From the NCBI RefSeq assembly GCF_026212465.1, contig NC_080059.1, positions 7,997,311 through 8,061,310 of the forward strand: a stretch of 64,000 nt of DNA, read 5' to 3'. Below the pieces are notes generated by a model. The model worked only from the letters and a program-made list of their open reading frames with translations. It was not told where the DNA came from and ran no database searches. A program made the translations under genes and the position numbers. Positions 13,511 through 25,258 of the stretch are shown piece by piece. Origin of the DNA: Amaranthus tricolor (lineage: Eukaryota > Streptophyta > Magnoliopsida > Caryophyllales > Amaranthaceae). Numbering within the stretch: position 1 is the first letter of the stretch; each line of letters begins with the position of its first letter.

Positions 13511-14928
13511 CCTCCATTAAATATTACTTACACCAAATCAATTTTTACACTATTTAATATTCATCATTCGTATTATGAAACGAGTCCATGTAAAAATCAT
13601 AATCAGCCTATGAAATGGTCTTGGTCAATCTATTCCAAAGGTCTGTTTCACTATGTAAATTAAGGTAATAATGACGGTATCCGACTTACGTCATTCTGAT
13701 TATAACAGATTCCCACGCGTCTACTATGTTAGGTATTTATTTACCATGAAAATCCAAATTTTATTTGCAAATAACCACAAAATGACAAAATACAAAATAC
13801 TAAAATAAATAAAATAAGAAAAAGATAAAATAAAAATCTCAAAAGCCATCTTATAAAATAAAGATATATAAAAGTGATTTACTACTTTCTAAATAACTGT
13901 TATTTACCTATACTAACTCTTTATTTACCCAATCCTTAAAGTTTGTCATCATTTTCATTGGGTCGTCACCCCCTTTTATAATAAAATTACTAAAATGCCC
14001 TTAAATTTATTTTTAATTATAAAATCAACCATTATTATTACTAAAACTAAATTTATTAATAAATGTTAAATTCAAATAAAAAATATTAATTTAAAAAAAG
14101 AAAACAATTTTTTTAAATCAGAAAATAAACATAATCACACGTTTTGTTTTGAAATTTGATACATGATAACTTTTTTAGCCAAAACTTTTGATAGAAAAAT
14201 CACATTACTGCAATGTTTGCGGCATTAGAAGCTAGACTTCAAGATCTTTCCAATGATATATTATATACCCAATTCTAATAATCGAGCGAGAAATGATGAT
14301 CGTTTAAAGTTTGCTTGTGCTGAAATTTAATATATGTTCAATCTTTTGGGCATAACTTTTTATACAAAAACTGTATTAATACAAGGTTTGCACCATTAAA
14401 AACTAGACTTCAAGAGCTTTCTAATGACATATTATATGCCTAATTCTGAGAATTAAACGAGAAATAACGACCGTTTAAAATTTGCAGAGATTTCTAGAAT
14501 TCAGTCGCGCGATCAAATCGCAGTATAGTCATGTAAAATGTGCGACCAGACCGCGGTATGGCGCGTAAAACTTTGAAATGAAAATAGAGAGAGTAGTTCA
14601 CCGTAATGGGCGAAAGTTTTACCGTGAGGTTTATTTTCACCAAGCTTAAAATGACTAATTCTTTACGATTTAACATTTTATCGGTAAAGATTCTCCAATC
14701 TACTTCTAATTTAAAAAAAATTATATAATGTAAAAAACGGAGTGTGAGTTACGTATTAAGATTATTAATAGACCAAAACCTTCACCTGCAAGTCCAACAA
14801 CAATTCTTACTACGCACATTTCATAACCTAAATAATCTAACTGCACTATTATCCCATCCCCACCCCATTCTATATTTCTAGTTTGAGTTAAATTATAAAA
14901 TCGATTTAATTTATTGTTGAATAAAGAA
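13511..14928. other. Upstream region of the NIMIN-like gene
   Basis: There is no gene. A TGACG at 13672-13676 and an inverted CTTACGTCA at 13685-13693 form an as-1-like pair about 1.25 kb upstream of the start codon. A worn direct duplication lies at about 14165-14490. Close to the gene, a TATAAAA at 14894-14900 sits only 29 nt from the ATG, probably too near to be the TATA box. A TCTATATTTC near 14870 is an alternative. Confidence 0.4.
14165..14490. repeat. Degenerate direct duplication, period about 171 bp
   Basis: CTAGACTTCAAGATCTTTCC at about 14232 recurs as CTAGACTTCAAGAGCTTTCT at about 14403. Flanking blocks also repeat: ATATTATATACCCAATTCT versus ATATTATATGCCTAATTCT, and GAGAAATGATGATCG versus GAGAAATAACGACCG. 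Two units are visible, moderately diverged. Confidence 0.7.
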
Positions 14929-15300
14929 ATGGAGAAAGATCAGTTGATGAATTCATCTTCAACAATAGCAGCAGCACAAGATGAATTTGAAGATGAAGAG
15001 AAGATGGACAAATTTTACGAGGTAATCAGAAGATTCAAAGAAGCTCGAGAAGATCATCATAGAACTATTCTTCAATTACGGAGTCAAAATCAACAGCAGA
15101 ATCAAAATTCTGAAAATAATTTGAAGAAAAATGATGAAATCAAAGGATTCGGATCTGATAATAGTAACGCAATTTCGATGCCTTCGTTTAAATTGGAAGA
15201 TTTCAGAGATGTTAATCATTATCAACAAGATAATCAAGATCAAGAAGAGGATAAATCTGATAAGTCTTGTACTAATTTTCTGCACCGTAGTTGTAATTGT

Positions 15301-15358
<58 letters not shown>

Positions 15359-15519
15359 GGGTAGATAATTATAATTATACTTCTATGAACAAATTTGGGA
15401 AGAGGAAGGTAAATGACGTTGATGACGATGACGATGATGATGAGATCAACGCTGATCGATTCAAGACTCAGAAAACGCATCGCTTTGATACTGGGTTGGA
15501 CCTTAATCTTGCCCTTTGA
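14929..15519 (+). CDS. NIMIN-like NPR1-interacting protein with EAR motif
   Basis: A 196-aa intronless frame starting at the first ATG. Residues about 23-42 (DEEKMDKFYEVIRRFKEARE) match the N-terminal block by which NIMIN1/NIMIN2-type proteins bind NPR1. The protein ends LDLNLAL, an LxLxL EAR repressor motif. Between them are Gln/Asn-rich and acidic stretches, an 18-Asn run coded by (AAT)18, and a seven-Asp run. NIMIN proteins are small nuclear regulators that tune NPR1-dependent, salicylate-induced PR gene expression. The frame is open further up only through a non-ATG TTG codon, so I use the ATG. The Asn run is longer than I would expect for the family. The function is inferred from two short motifs, and another EAR-motif protein remains possible. 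Confidence 0.8.
15304..15357. repeat. (AAT)18 microsatellite inside the NIMIN-like gene
   Basis: Eighteen uninterrupted AAT codons encode polyasparagine. Length change here stays in frame, so it would alter only the Asn-run length. Confidence 0.97.
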
Positions 15520-15799
15520 TTTCTGCTAGACTGCAATAATCAATCTCAGCCGTTAGATTTATGATTAATTTATATGACCTTTGTTTTTTTTTATTTTTTT
15601 TTATTCTTTTTACTTTTATTAGAGTACTTCTATTAAGTGCCACCTTTCTTAAAAAAGAGATATACCTCATCATGATAAATAGTATATTTGGAATTATTTT
15701 AGATATGTGTGCTTTTCCTTTTGTGATATGATATTGTAATTCTAAAGTTTAAATGAGTCTTTTGGGGTTGAATAGTGTAGTTTAGACTAATGCAAATTT

Positions 15800-15930
15800 T
15801 TACGTCTCTTTGAGAAACATGTTAAATATATGGGCTAAATATCTCAATTAATATAAATTAAAGAGAAAATATGAATATAGGTTTTTTTATTTGAGGTCAT
15901 CTCTTCTTACAATTTTGGTTACAGGTGTGA
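15800..15930. mobile_element. MITE relic of the GAGAC/GTCTC-end family
   Basis: ACGTCTCTTTGAGAAACATG, ATATATGGGCTAAATATCTC and GAGGTCATCTCTTCTTAC match the elements at 33846-34015 and 35300-35420. The ends are imperfect inverted repeats. It lies just downstream of the NIMIN-like gene. Confidence 0.5.
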
Positions 15931-15984
15931 TTGATCTATTACATTCCTTTTATTGTATACAATTAATTTATTTGCAAAATTAAA

Positions 15985-16245
15985 AGGTGGTTGTTAAAAA
16001 AGTCAAAAATACCTATAAAAATAGATTTTTTTATCAAAAATAATATTTTTTTTCAAAACTACTCACAATATGTTATTTTTTGTTAAAAACTACAAGTTAA
16101 TAATAAATATTTGAATTTTCAATAATGTAACATGTGTAAGACATCTAAAAAATAACTGATAGTCTTTAATAAAGAAATATTAACTTTTTGTATGTAGTTT
16201 TTAACAAAATAAATAGAGTAGTCGTCTTAACAAAAAAAATTTCCT
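15985..16245. mobile_element. Small inverted-repeat element, copy 1
   Basis: The left end carries blocks like AAAAATACCTATAAAAATAG, and the right end carries TATGTAGTTTTTAACAAAATA, their imperfect inverted complement. The same layout recurs at 16597-16895, and matching halves occur at 22007-22080 and 22380-22475. Classified as MITE-like; superfamily and target duplication were not resolved. Confidence 0.45.
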
Positions 16246-16596
16246 TGTGTAAATAGAAGGAAAAATGCAAGACCGCAAGAACAAAATATATCCACAAAGG
16301 GGAATCCCCATTCTATATATTATCACTATGTTGTCAGATATTCAAATATTTTAAAGTATAGTGTTGTCAAAAGTGTGTGAGAAGAACAAGAGAAAAAATA
16401 TAGAAATTTTTGGAGATCTAAGTCGCCCAAAATTTCCAAACGCAAAGCAAAAGTGAAGATGTAGTTCGCTTTCATATATCCTTTGCAGTTATTGAACTCC
16501 ACGCTAGATACTTGTGCAATTAACATACTACATTATGTACTACGTTTGACCCTCTTATTTAGTTAATTTTGTTAATAATATAACAAAGAAAAAATT

Positions 16597-16895
16597 ATTA
16601 GAAACTACATAAAAAGTAGGATTTTTATCAAAAACTATCAAGAAATGTTTTGGCCAAAACTACCTAGATAAATTATTTCTTTGTTAAAGACTATTAATTA
16701 TGTCTTAGGTGAATTGCACATGCTACACTTAATGAAAACTTAAATGTCGATCGTTAATTAATAGTTTTCAACAAAGAAATAATTTTTTTTCAATGTAGTG
16801 TTTGACAAAAAAAATCTATGTATAGTTTTTGATAAAAAAACTTTTTTTTAAAAAAAACTATTTTTATAGGTAATTTCTAACAAAATTTCCTTAAA
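16597..16895. mobile_element. Small inverted-repeat element, copy 2
   Basis: It starts near TTAGAAACTACATAAAAAG and ends near TATAGGTAATTTCTAACAAAA, inverted versions of one another, with an internal TTCTTTGTTAAAGACTATTAA facing TTAATAGTTTTCAACAAAG. It is the same family as 15985-16245, so two copies lie only about 350 bp apart. Confidence 0.55.
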
Positions 16896-18882
16896 AATTA
16901 TATTAATAATCAAAATAAAGATCTTTCTTGTGCTTTTAAATTATATACTCATTTAAAAAACAAATACTCTATCACACTCGACGTAAGAGATTCGTCTTTT
17001 TATCATGTTAGCTTTATTGTCGTGAATTTCAACACAGAAAGTAAAGAAATTAAATGATGAAAGATGAAAGAAAAAATTGAGTTAACACACACAAACAGTG
17101 CTAAGATCGAGACATAGCACAAGTATTTAAAGGTACCTTAAGGTACTCTCAAACACACTCTGATGTTTGATTTTCAATCCAATGAAGTTTCCTTAATAGA
17201 GACACGTATTTTTCTGTAAAGTTTAACAACTAGTAAAATAAGTTTGTTTGTACACCACACATTTCTCTAACCTTGGAGCTTTGGTTTTAGGCTGGAAGAG
17301 TCAAAAGACTCTAAGACATATAGAATTTCTCAAAGCCTTTACACGAAGGAGCATTAAAAAGTAGACTCTTAACACATTATGTTTGCTTGAATGAGCACAA
17401 CGCTCTATCAACCTACAATTTTTGTGTGCAATTACACAGTTAATACAAACCATAGTTTCTAAAAAGAAAGAACATTCTCTTCCCAGCATTTACTACATTT
17501 TACTAGAAAATTCAATATCAAATTAAGTATATATAAAAATATAAATAAATTGGCATTAGCCCTATGAAAATCATCATAAAGCTTGATGGAAAAACCCAGC
17601 TTCACATTAGAAGAATTATCTTATGGGTGAAATTTAAGAGTAATTTTATGATACAATGAGAACATATATATATGCATGTCAAAAAAGTAAAAAGGAATAG
17701 AATACAAATAAATCAGTATTCAAAAATAGAGACATTTTACTTAGAATAAGATGTAACATTAGATCTTTGGTAACTGCTATTGGCGTGGTAAGTCAATTGT
17801 GAGCATATGTGAGTTAAGTGGGGAAATTAAAGAGCTATACAAATTCAATCAGACATACTCTAACTAAGAAAAAACTGGAATAGAGATTGTTCTTTGTTCT
17901 TTCACATATTGCATCATGTAATGTAATAAGATAAAATTTAAATTATAAAATTTAAAGCAGATGTGGTGCAAAATCTGTAAATATACTCGCCTGCTATCTC
18001 TAGTTTTAGGCCCCTTTTTTTTTAAAGTAGTAAATTTTCCTTAAAAAACAAGTCAAAAATCTATTACAAGCTTGTGTGTCCACTATATTAAAACAATTTA
18101 TCTTTTATCGCAAAGGTTAAAAGCTTCCGCCAACAACCAGAGCCCTCTAGCAATTAAAGGAAGATATTAAGGGTAACTTGCTAGAGTATATAGCATCTAC
18201 TAGATCTTCACATCAACTTAAATTCATATTTAAAAAGTCTAAAAATTCCTGCTATTTACCAATGAATTACAAAATTCAATAATGATTTTTATTAGAAATT
18301 CAATAATGAATTTCATCCATTGTATTAGTTCTTAACTTGTTGTCTTTGTTTTTATTTTGTTTGGCATGTGATTATTTTATGTATTCTATATTGATAAAAG
18401 AATTAATATGTATCACTTTTTAAGATACACTCATGCACCATCTAGCAACAAAAATACATGAAACACTCACTTGGTAGGAGCTTTATCGTATCCAATATCA
18501 TAACACCTCAATCATAAACATCTATGCCCAAACATTATTTCATATACACTATCTTTTAGTAATTTAATTTAAATAAACATTTAAATTCTAACATACACAT
18601 TTACATCTCTGACTAATTCTATCATAAATTACAATGTGAATTTTTATACTTTATAAAATTATAATTTATATACCAAATCAATTATAACCAACATTATTCT
18701 ATCAACCTAAAGTTCTAAAAGTTTAACTAAATTCACAGAGAAAAATAAAAATGAAAAAACTCATAAATAATGGATTGTTTAACAAATGACTGTTGTTAAG
18801 AGTTGTTGTATGAAATCATTGATTAATTTGACTGGTTGAAAATATTGGTTCATAAGTCAACTGTTTAAACTAATTAATTAAG
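16896..18882. other. Intergenic DNA, nothing recognised
   Basis: AT-rich DNA. About 17090-17340 has direct and inverted short words such as AGGTACCTTAAGGTACTCTC, but I cannot assign it. There is no credible gene. Confidence 0.45.
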
Positions 18883-19359
18883 TCAACTTTGATGGAGGTA
18901 TTTGATAAAAATTAAGTGGGCTAAGGTTTGGAGACCTTGGGGGAAAGGATCCATACAAATCTTTTCATTGGCCAACTCCGTATCCCATCTAGCTACTAAG
19001 TGGGCTAACGTGTTGCCATTTCTTGTGACATAGCTACATCCAAAGTTCAATAAAGACGAACTCAACGCAAAAATAGAATCATAGATGAGATAAATGGAAG
19101 AAAGGCCCTCAGCTCTATTTTCAATGGCCGACACTACATTCATAGAGTCTCCTTCAAGGTGGATATGATTGAGGCTGAACCTCATCGCCAGCTCAATACC
19201 AAAGTGTGCGGCAGCAGCTTCACAAACATTCACAGACCAGTTGGAAAACACTCTTCTGACCCCGCCACTAACATTTTCCCATATTCGTCACGGATGACGA
19301 CACCCGAACCCCGATTTGTTCCCGTTGCCACATTAGCATCGAAGTTAACTTTTACCTAA
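18883..19359 (-). pseudogene. LINE RNase H-like domain (RVT_3 type)
   Basis: The frame from 19359 reads VKVNFDANVATG, then GSGVVIRDEYGKM. The recognised part is CEAAAAHFGIELAM, IHLEGDSMNVVSAIENR and SYVTRNGNTLAHLVA, the typical order of an RNase H-like domain at the end of plant LINE polyproteins (Asp, Glu and Asp positions present). It is separated from the zinc-binding domain by a TAG in place of the usual Trp codon in a PGWVKVN-like motif. Confidence 0.8.
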
Positions 19360-20450
19360 CCAGGGTTCGGTGGGGTCCAGAATACGAAATGGAGGATGCG
19401 ATTAGGATGATGAACAACAACCTTTGAAGAAAATACATTATACTCGGCCACCAGCCGGTTGAAATTAGATGCCAACTTCACAGGATCTCCATTATCACCC
19501 TTAAACACCTGTTTGTTGCGGTAGAACCAGACAGCCCAGAGCGTCGCACAAATAGAAGCAAAATCCTTCTTTGTTGTATGGCCATGGATCCAAGAGAGAA
19601 ACATAGGGAAGGACTCATGGGAGGCGTCAGTCAGGAGGGAGAAAGAAGCATGTTTTTCCCATATAATCACGGCTTTGGGGCAATCACACAGAGCATGGAA
19701 AATGGTTTCGTCTTCATTACTACATCTATAACAAGTAGGGGAGGGCACACAATATCTATTATATAGTACAATCTTCGAAGCCAAAGATCCCTTGCATAGT
19801 CTCCATAGAAATTGACAGAGTTTGGGAGGACCTGAAACATTCCAAATTAATCGCCACAGTTTAGCTATCTCTACTGAATCTGGGGTATCCGACTCGGTAT
19901 TGTGGCCAAGGAGAGCCAACCAATATCCACTCTTCACGGAGAAAACACCGCTCTTGTTTAGACACCAGTATAGCTTATCGGAAGGCCATCGATTAGATAG
20001 AGGCATTGTGAGGATAGCCGCAGCAGTATTCGTGTCAAAGTGTTGAGCAAGAGCATCGGCGTCCCAAGTTCTGTTATTAAAGTCGATCAGATCCGCAACC
20101 CTCAAATCTTCAACAATATCGGGTTGGCCACAAGGAGGAACTACCCGATGGCCCATAGGGATCCAGTTGTCGTGCCACACCTTGATATTAAGACCATTTC
20201 CTGTTCGCCACCCTAATCCCTCCAAGAGAAGAGATTTCGCTCCCCAAATACTTTTCCGGGTGAAACTTGGGTCAAAACCTCTGTGTGAATCAATGACATC
20301 TGTGTGCTTAAAATAACGGGCTTTGAGTACTTCGAGAAGAAGAGGGTTTGTACCCATAAGAAGCCGCCAACACTGTTTCGCTAACAAGGAAGTGTTAAAG
20401 CATTTTAAATCACGGAAACCCATCCCACCTTTGGTTTTTGGTAAGCACAT
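19356..20450 (-). pseudogene. LINE zinc-binding RT region (zf-RVT)
   Basis: A 364-aa frame beginning MCLPKTKGGMGFRDLKCFN, continuing with SIWGAKSLLLEGLGWRTGNG, VWHDNWIP, SGVFSVKSGYW and WRLIWNVSGPPKLCQFLWR, then the CYRCSNEDETIFHALCDCP zinc-binding block. This C-terminal region is characteristic of plant L1 LINE reverse transcriptases. The piece upstream overlaps in another frame, so a frameshift lies near 20430. Confidence 0.85.
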
Positions 20451-20565
20451 ATGACTCCAGCTATGCCAGTGATTTTCCTGTGTGAATTGCTAGAACCCCA
20501 CCAGAAATTTGCAAATAAAGCATGGATTTGATCAACTAGGCCACAGGGTAATCGAAAGATGCTCA

Positions 20566-21375
20566 TCATATAGATAGGGATGGCTTGTATAACCGATTTG
20601 ATAAGAATCTCTTTACCGACCTTTGATAGAAATTTCTCCTTCCAACCTTGAAGTTTCTTCCACACTCTATCTTTAAGGCACATGAAGATTTCCTTCTTAG
20701 AACAGCCAATGACAGTAGGGAGCCCAAATACTTGACATGACGGTCGACCTCTTTCACCCCCAGGACTTCCACAATGTTTCTTCGGAGTTGATGATGTACG
20801 CCATTGCTAAAAGAAATTTCGGTCGTGTTATAATTCACTTTTTGACCGGACGCTCTCTCATATTTGCTAATTATATTAGCTACCTCCGAGCATTCTTGCA
20901 CCGATGCTTTAGCAAATAGAATACTATCATCTGCAAAGAACAAATGTGATAAGATAGGAGCACCACGGCAAATACGTATGCCCTTAATCTCTTTTTTATT
21001 GATGCTAGCGGAAATTAACTTTGAGAAAGCCTCTGCACATATAATAAACTAATAAGGAGAAATCTAATCACCCTGCCTCAAACCTCTAGAAGGAATAACA
21101 TCACCACACACTTTACCGTTGATTTTAAAGGAGAAAGAAACAAGTAAAATACAATTCATAATACGACCAACCCAAGCATCACTGAACCCCATCTTCAACA
21201 TCACTGCCTCTAAAAAACTCCATTCCACTCTATCATAGGCTTTACTCATGTCAAGCTTTAAAGCGAATGTGGCATTCCCCCCATTACCCCATCTCTTCAT
21301 TGCATGGAAAGCTTCAAAAGCTAATAGTGCATTATCTGTGATTAACCTCTTAGGAACGAAAGCACTTTGATTCAC
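20566..21375 (-). pseudogene. LINE reverse transcriptase core, broken
   Basis: Two frames cover the RT. The first (21064-21375) has NQSAFVPKRLITDNALLAFE, LDMSKAYDRVEWSFLEAVM and GDVIPSRGLRQGD. The second (20566-20943) has MFFADDSILFAKAS with the catalytic Asp pair and ISKYERASGQKVNYNTTE. Between them the expected GDPISPYLFI segment reads with stop codons (GD*ISPY*FI). RT activity is therefore lost. Confidence 0.85.
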
Positions 21376-22006
21376 AGAGATAATATCCCTAGAAACCCCT
21401 TCATTTTATTAGCCATGACTTTAGAAATAATCTTGTATATAACATTGCAACAGCTAATAGGGCAAAAATTCGACAAAACTTTTGGGTCATTACATTTGGG
21501 GATAAGGGAAATACAAGTTTTATTAATAGGTTTTAAATCAACATTCCCTCTCCACTAATTTTTAACAAGAGAAACAACAGCAATGTCGAAAATATCCCAA
21601 AATTTCTGAAAGAAAAGTGCATGAAAACCATCAATACCTAAGGCTTTTGTCGGGTGCATTTGGAATAAAGCATCGCAGACTTCTTCACGAGTTGGTTCTA
21701 CATCCAGTAGCGCATTCATACTTCAAGAGCTTCAGCAAAACCCGAGGGGGAAACTGGTGGCAAAGATGCTTTCGAAGTAGGTAATGACCAGTCTCTAGAT
21801 ATCAACCTTTGAGGATTTCCAGCAACCCTCTTCATCAGTAAGGCCATGAATCAAGTTTCTTCTCTTTCTCGAGCTGGCTTTATGATGGAAGTATTTTGTG
21901 TTTTTATCTCCATCTTTCAATTCATTCACTCTTGAGTGTAGGTGCCAGTAAGCTTCTTCCATCCTATGCAAATCATCTAGCTCTTCAGCCAGTAAGCTAT
22001 TTAGAA

Positions 22007-22475
22007 TAAATTTTTTTTTGTCAAAAAAAATAACTAAAAAATTTATTTTATTTATGAAAAGATAACTACTAACAAATTGTTGAATTTCCGTTAGCTTTTC
22101 AATTTTTTTTTAAAAAAATAAATAAATACAAAAGTTAGAATATAGCACGAGGGTTCCAAATAACCACTTTCCTCAAATCAATTAGAGAAAAGAAACTCGC
22201 TGTTCTTCAATCTTCCCAAAGCTGTCATGAACTCCATCCTCTTTCCATTCTATTAATCTTCTTTCCTCAGGTAAGTTTTGATTTGTTTCGAAAATTTGAT
22301 TTACTGTTTATGTTGAAGGCTTGATTTTCGAACACTCTCATAATAATGGCGTCCTTTAACGGTGATGTACCTTCTGACAAACAAAATAAATTTTTTAGAT
22401 ACAGTTTGACAAAAAAATTGTTCTAGGTAGTTTTTCATAAAATTGATGTTTTTGTAGGTAGTTTTCAACAATTTT
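22007..22475. repeat. Two inverted MITE-like halves flanking a gene-like segment
   Basis: 22007-22080 (GTCAAAAAAAATAACTAAAA) and 22380-22475 (TTCTAGGTAGTTTTTCATAA, GGTAGTTTTCAACAATTTTC) resemble the two ends of the elements at 15985 and 16597 but are about 300 bp apart. The DNA between them looks like a promoter and 5' UTR. Either two solo halves flank it or the element carries it. Confidence 0.4.
22180..22270 (+). other. Candidate non-coding first exon of CBP20
   Basis: This stretch ends CTTTCCTCAG followed by a strong donor GTAAGTTTTG at 22271, and it looks like a plant 5' UTR (CT-rich, TCTTCAATCTTCCC). The next plausible acceptor is TTTGCAG before 25200, whose exon carries the CBP20 start codon. 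It contains a short upstream frame beginning ATGAACTCC and ending TAA before the donor. The left boundary is arbitrary. A transcript is needed to confirm the exon. Confidence 0.35.
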
Positions 22476-25199
22476 CCCTTTGTGAATTAAGATATATATT
22501 TGATCCACATTTTTTCGGGTCCGGCTATTTATTCCTCAAATTAGGGTTTTAGTGTGTACACTGCCCAATTTGCAACCTTAAATTTTTAGAAATCTCTGTT
22601 ATTGGCTTCAGATTATATGTTTGATATCTGAGCTTGGATTTTTGAGTAACAAGGTACTGCTTTTGATTCAATTTTTTGATGAAGGTAAATTTTGTTACTT
22701 GACAAAAAATCTTGTAAGAAAGGATGGAATTTGGGGGTAGATTGAAGTTTTGCTAGCACTTGGAAATTCTGAGAGTTTGTAATGTTTAGTAGTGTCAAGG
22801 AACCAATTCAACCGAATGTTGAGACTTCTAAGATATGTTATATATTCTATCATGCCCCTTGAGAGCCTTTTGGAGTTAAAAGTGTGGATACAACAAATTC
22901 CATCCTCTTATATGGTGTTGAATATTCCACTTGAAATGAGGAGTGGATGTGATTCAAAACCGTGACATGTGAGACCGTGACTCTTATGCCATGCTGGCTC
23001 GGATACTATGTCAAGCAACCAACTAAACTAAAAATGTTATACTCTATCAAGTACATTTGGTGATATCTTCTTCATGCAATTTAATAAGAGATAGAAGAAT
23101 GCATTGATCTGCAGAATAATCATAATCATCTATATAGCACATTATAATTTCTAGTATTTAGCTTTTTCCTTTCTATTGAATGCCGGCCATTCTACCCTTA
23201 GTTATGTGCCCTTGCTTCGCATTTTATTACTTTGTGAGATAAACCGGGCTTCATATTGAGTGATGATATTGAATTAGATATCCACATTATGTCCTCAAAA
23301 ATTCTAATTCCCTAGTGTATTGATAGTTATTGTGCTTTAGTTGCATATTTGTTGGCTGTTTGGTTAATAGTGTGAATTGGACTTGCTTTTATGTAGACTT
23401 CATAAAAAGTATTTTATTTTCTGTCTAGTTTATTTTATTCTTCGTTGTTTATTGATGAATTTAGTGATCACCATGAAGTATGTTTGAACAATATTTCTGA
23501 TTTGCATTGCTTTCTGTCCTGTTTGGCAAGTCATATTCAAGATGTATTGTTTTGTCCTTATGGATCTCAGTACCATCACTCACTTAAAATATGGATTACT
23601 GAACAATTTTAAGAAGTGATATTACTCTCTCCTAGATTTTCTTGAACTGTGAAAATTACTCTGGAGTCTAGACATATGAGTAGAAGAGTAAAAGAACTAA
23701 GGAAGGAGTTGATTTTCTCGTCAAATGCATTACTATTGGCCCTTCTAATTATGTTATGACTCGATGGTGTTTAAGGTTGTTCCAACTCTTGCTAATTATG
23801 TATATTGTTGACGGAGATTGGAGTAGAACATATAGTTCTTTGTTTTCAAATTGTAGTAGTCTATAGTCTAGAATAACATAACTAGTTAAATCATGTGTAC
23901 TTACATTTGTGAAGCATAGTTTTAAAACGTGTGAGGCGCCTTAAGACGCTAAGGGTCTTTGCTCTAGCACCATGACAGTAGGCTAGCCTGTGTGTGTGAA
24001 CTGTGAAGAAGCTAAAACCCAGGAACCTTCCTTGGCTATGAGAACTTAAGTGAGAGTGAGACCATGAGAGCCATTTGATGGCATTGGGACAATATAATGT
24101 CGGTTTAAGTGTTGCTAATTTGCTGTCAGATGTGGGTCAACTACCTTTACCTTTGGGATTCATTTTGTTGGATAACTTACGTATTTCTAGTTTAAAAATA
24201 GGATACTTGTCTTTATTAGATAGTAATGACAAGTGGACTTCTTATCTGATTGGCATTCTTTTTCTCTATGATTTTCGGAAAATTAAAATGAGTATCCATA
24301 TTGTTGTGTACTCAGTAATATGGAAGACCTCTCCCCCCAACAAAAGGAAGAGAAAGATCAGTGCCTGGAGTGACCTATATTATAGTTCATTCTCAACCAC
24401 TCGGTAGCATGCCTAGTTAATAGGATTAATTGGAACTATAATTCATAAAATTTGTGCACAGGAGATCATTTTCTTTTATTGTTCTTTAGCTCCCATCACA
24501 TCTAGTTATCTTTGAGATAGGAGGGATTGCACAAAAAATGGTTTACTTTACATGTCTTATTTGTTGTGAAGCTGTTGAGATTGATGCTTGTCTGCTCTAT
24601 TCCTTTCCAAGCTACTTGAAATATGAAATACACCTATGTAAGATGAGAGAAGAGTGGGGAAAATCAATGGTGTGAGAGTTGCAATACTAGTGCTGGTGAG
24701 GCAAAGCATATGCAAATTATGTTGGAAGGGAATTTCAGTATTGTACATTTCATTACAATACTGCTGCCTATGTGTTGTTAAATAGGGTATGAAACATAGG
24801 AATAAGGGCATTAGGAATAGTCATTTTGGAACTTATTTTACCTTCCGTTTCCAAGCAGAGCTCTGACCTCTCAAAGGTTGACCTCTTATTACTGAAATCA
24901 AAACTTACCTTTTGGATCCCTCATATTCAGCATTTTCGTTTCATATTTATTTGAGATTGTTGTAGTTGCTGCCAATTAAAAGCATTTTCTTACATTGGGG
25001 GTTTGTGTAAGTATCTTTTAGCATGGATATGGTAAATATTTGGAGACCTGAGGGAATTCCAATTGAAATCCTAAGGTTTCCATGATTTTAAAGGTAACAT
25101 AAGAAATAGAAATACGATAAGTTTTTAAGCCCATTATCATTAAAATGGTAGAGGCAATGTATTCCTTTTACAAAGTTACTAACTTTGCTATATTTGCAG
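22476..25199 (+). other. Putative 5' UTR intron of CBP20, or intergenic DNA
   Basis: No coding region is recognised. If the exon ending at 22270 belongs to CBP20, this is its first intron of about 2.9 kb. Base composition is less extreme than the flanks. A frame of 110 aa at 24075-24407 resembles nothing I know. Confidence 0.4.
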
Positions 25200-25258
25200 G
25201 GATTAATTATTTAAAAGAGGAACCTTTTCAATTCTTCTTGTTTTATTGGTGGTCATAA
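25200..25258 (+). other. CBP20 5' UTR before the start codon
   Basis: A TATATTTGCAG acceptor ends at 25199. The following 59 nt contain no ATG before the CBP20 start at 25259. This supports an upstream non-coding exon. Confidence 0.5.

Larger units (their letters stand above)
18883..22003 (-). mobile_element. L1-type LINE with RNase H, 5'-truncated and decayed
   Basis: A minus-strand non-LTR retrotransposon. In translation order: LKDGDKNTKYFHHKAS (about 21.9 kb); FVPKRLITDNALLAFE and LDMSKAYDRVEW of the RT fingers/palm; GLRQGD; the FADDSILF catalytic block (near 20.93 kb); a zinc-binding RT domain; and an RNase H domain at the C terminus. This order is that of plant L1-clade LINEs with a C-terminal RNase H. 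The endonuclease is missing, so the copy is 5'-truncated near 22003. Several in-frame stops replace conserved codons. No poly(A) tail or target duplication was identified. Confidence 0.85.

Noticed and set aside
15076..15480. Minus-strand 134-aa frame opposite the NIMIN-like gene
   Set aside because: It is poly-Ile/Val produced by the AAT microsatellite read backwards; the plus strand has the recognisable motifs.
24075..24407. 110-aa plus-strand frame
   Set aside because: No domain, no conserved motif, and it lies in the putative 5' UTR intron of CBP20.
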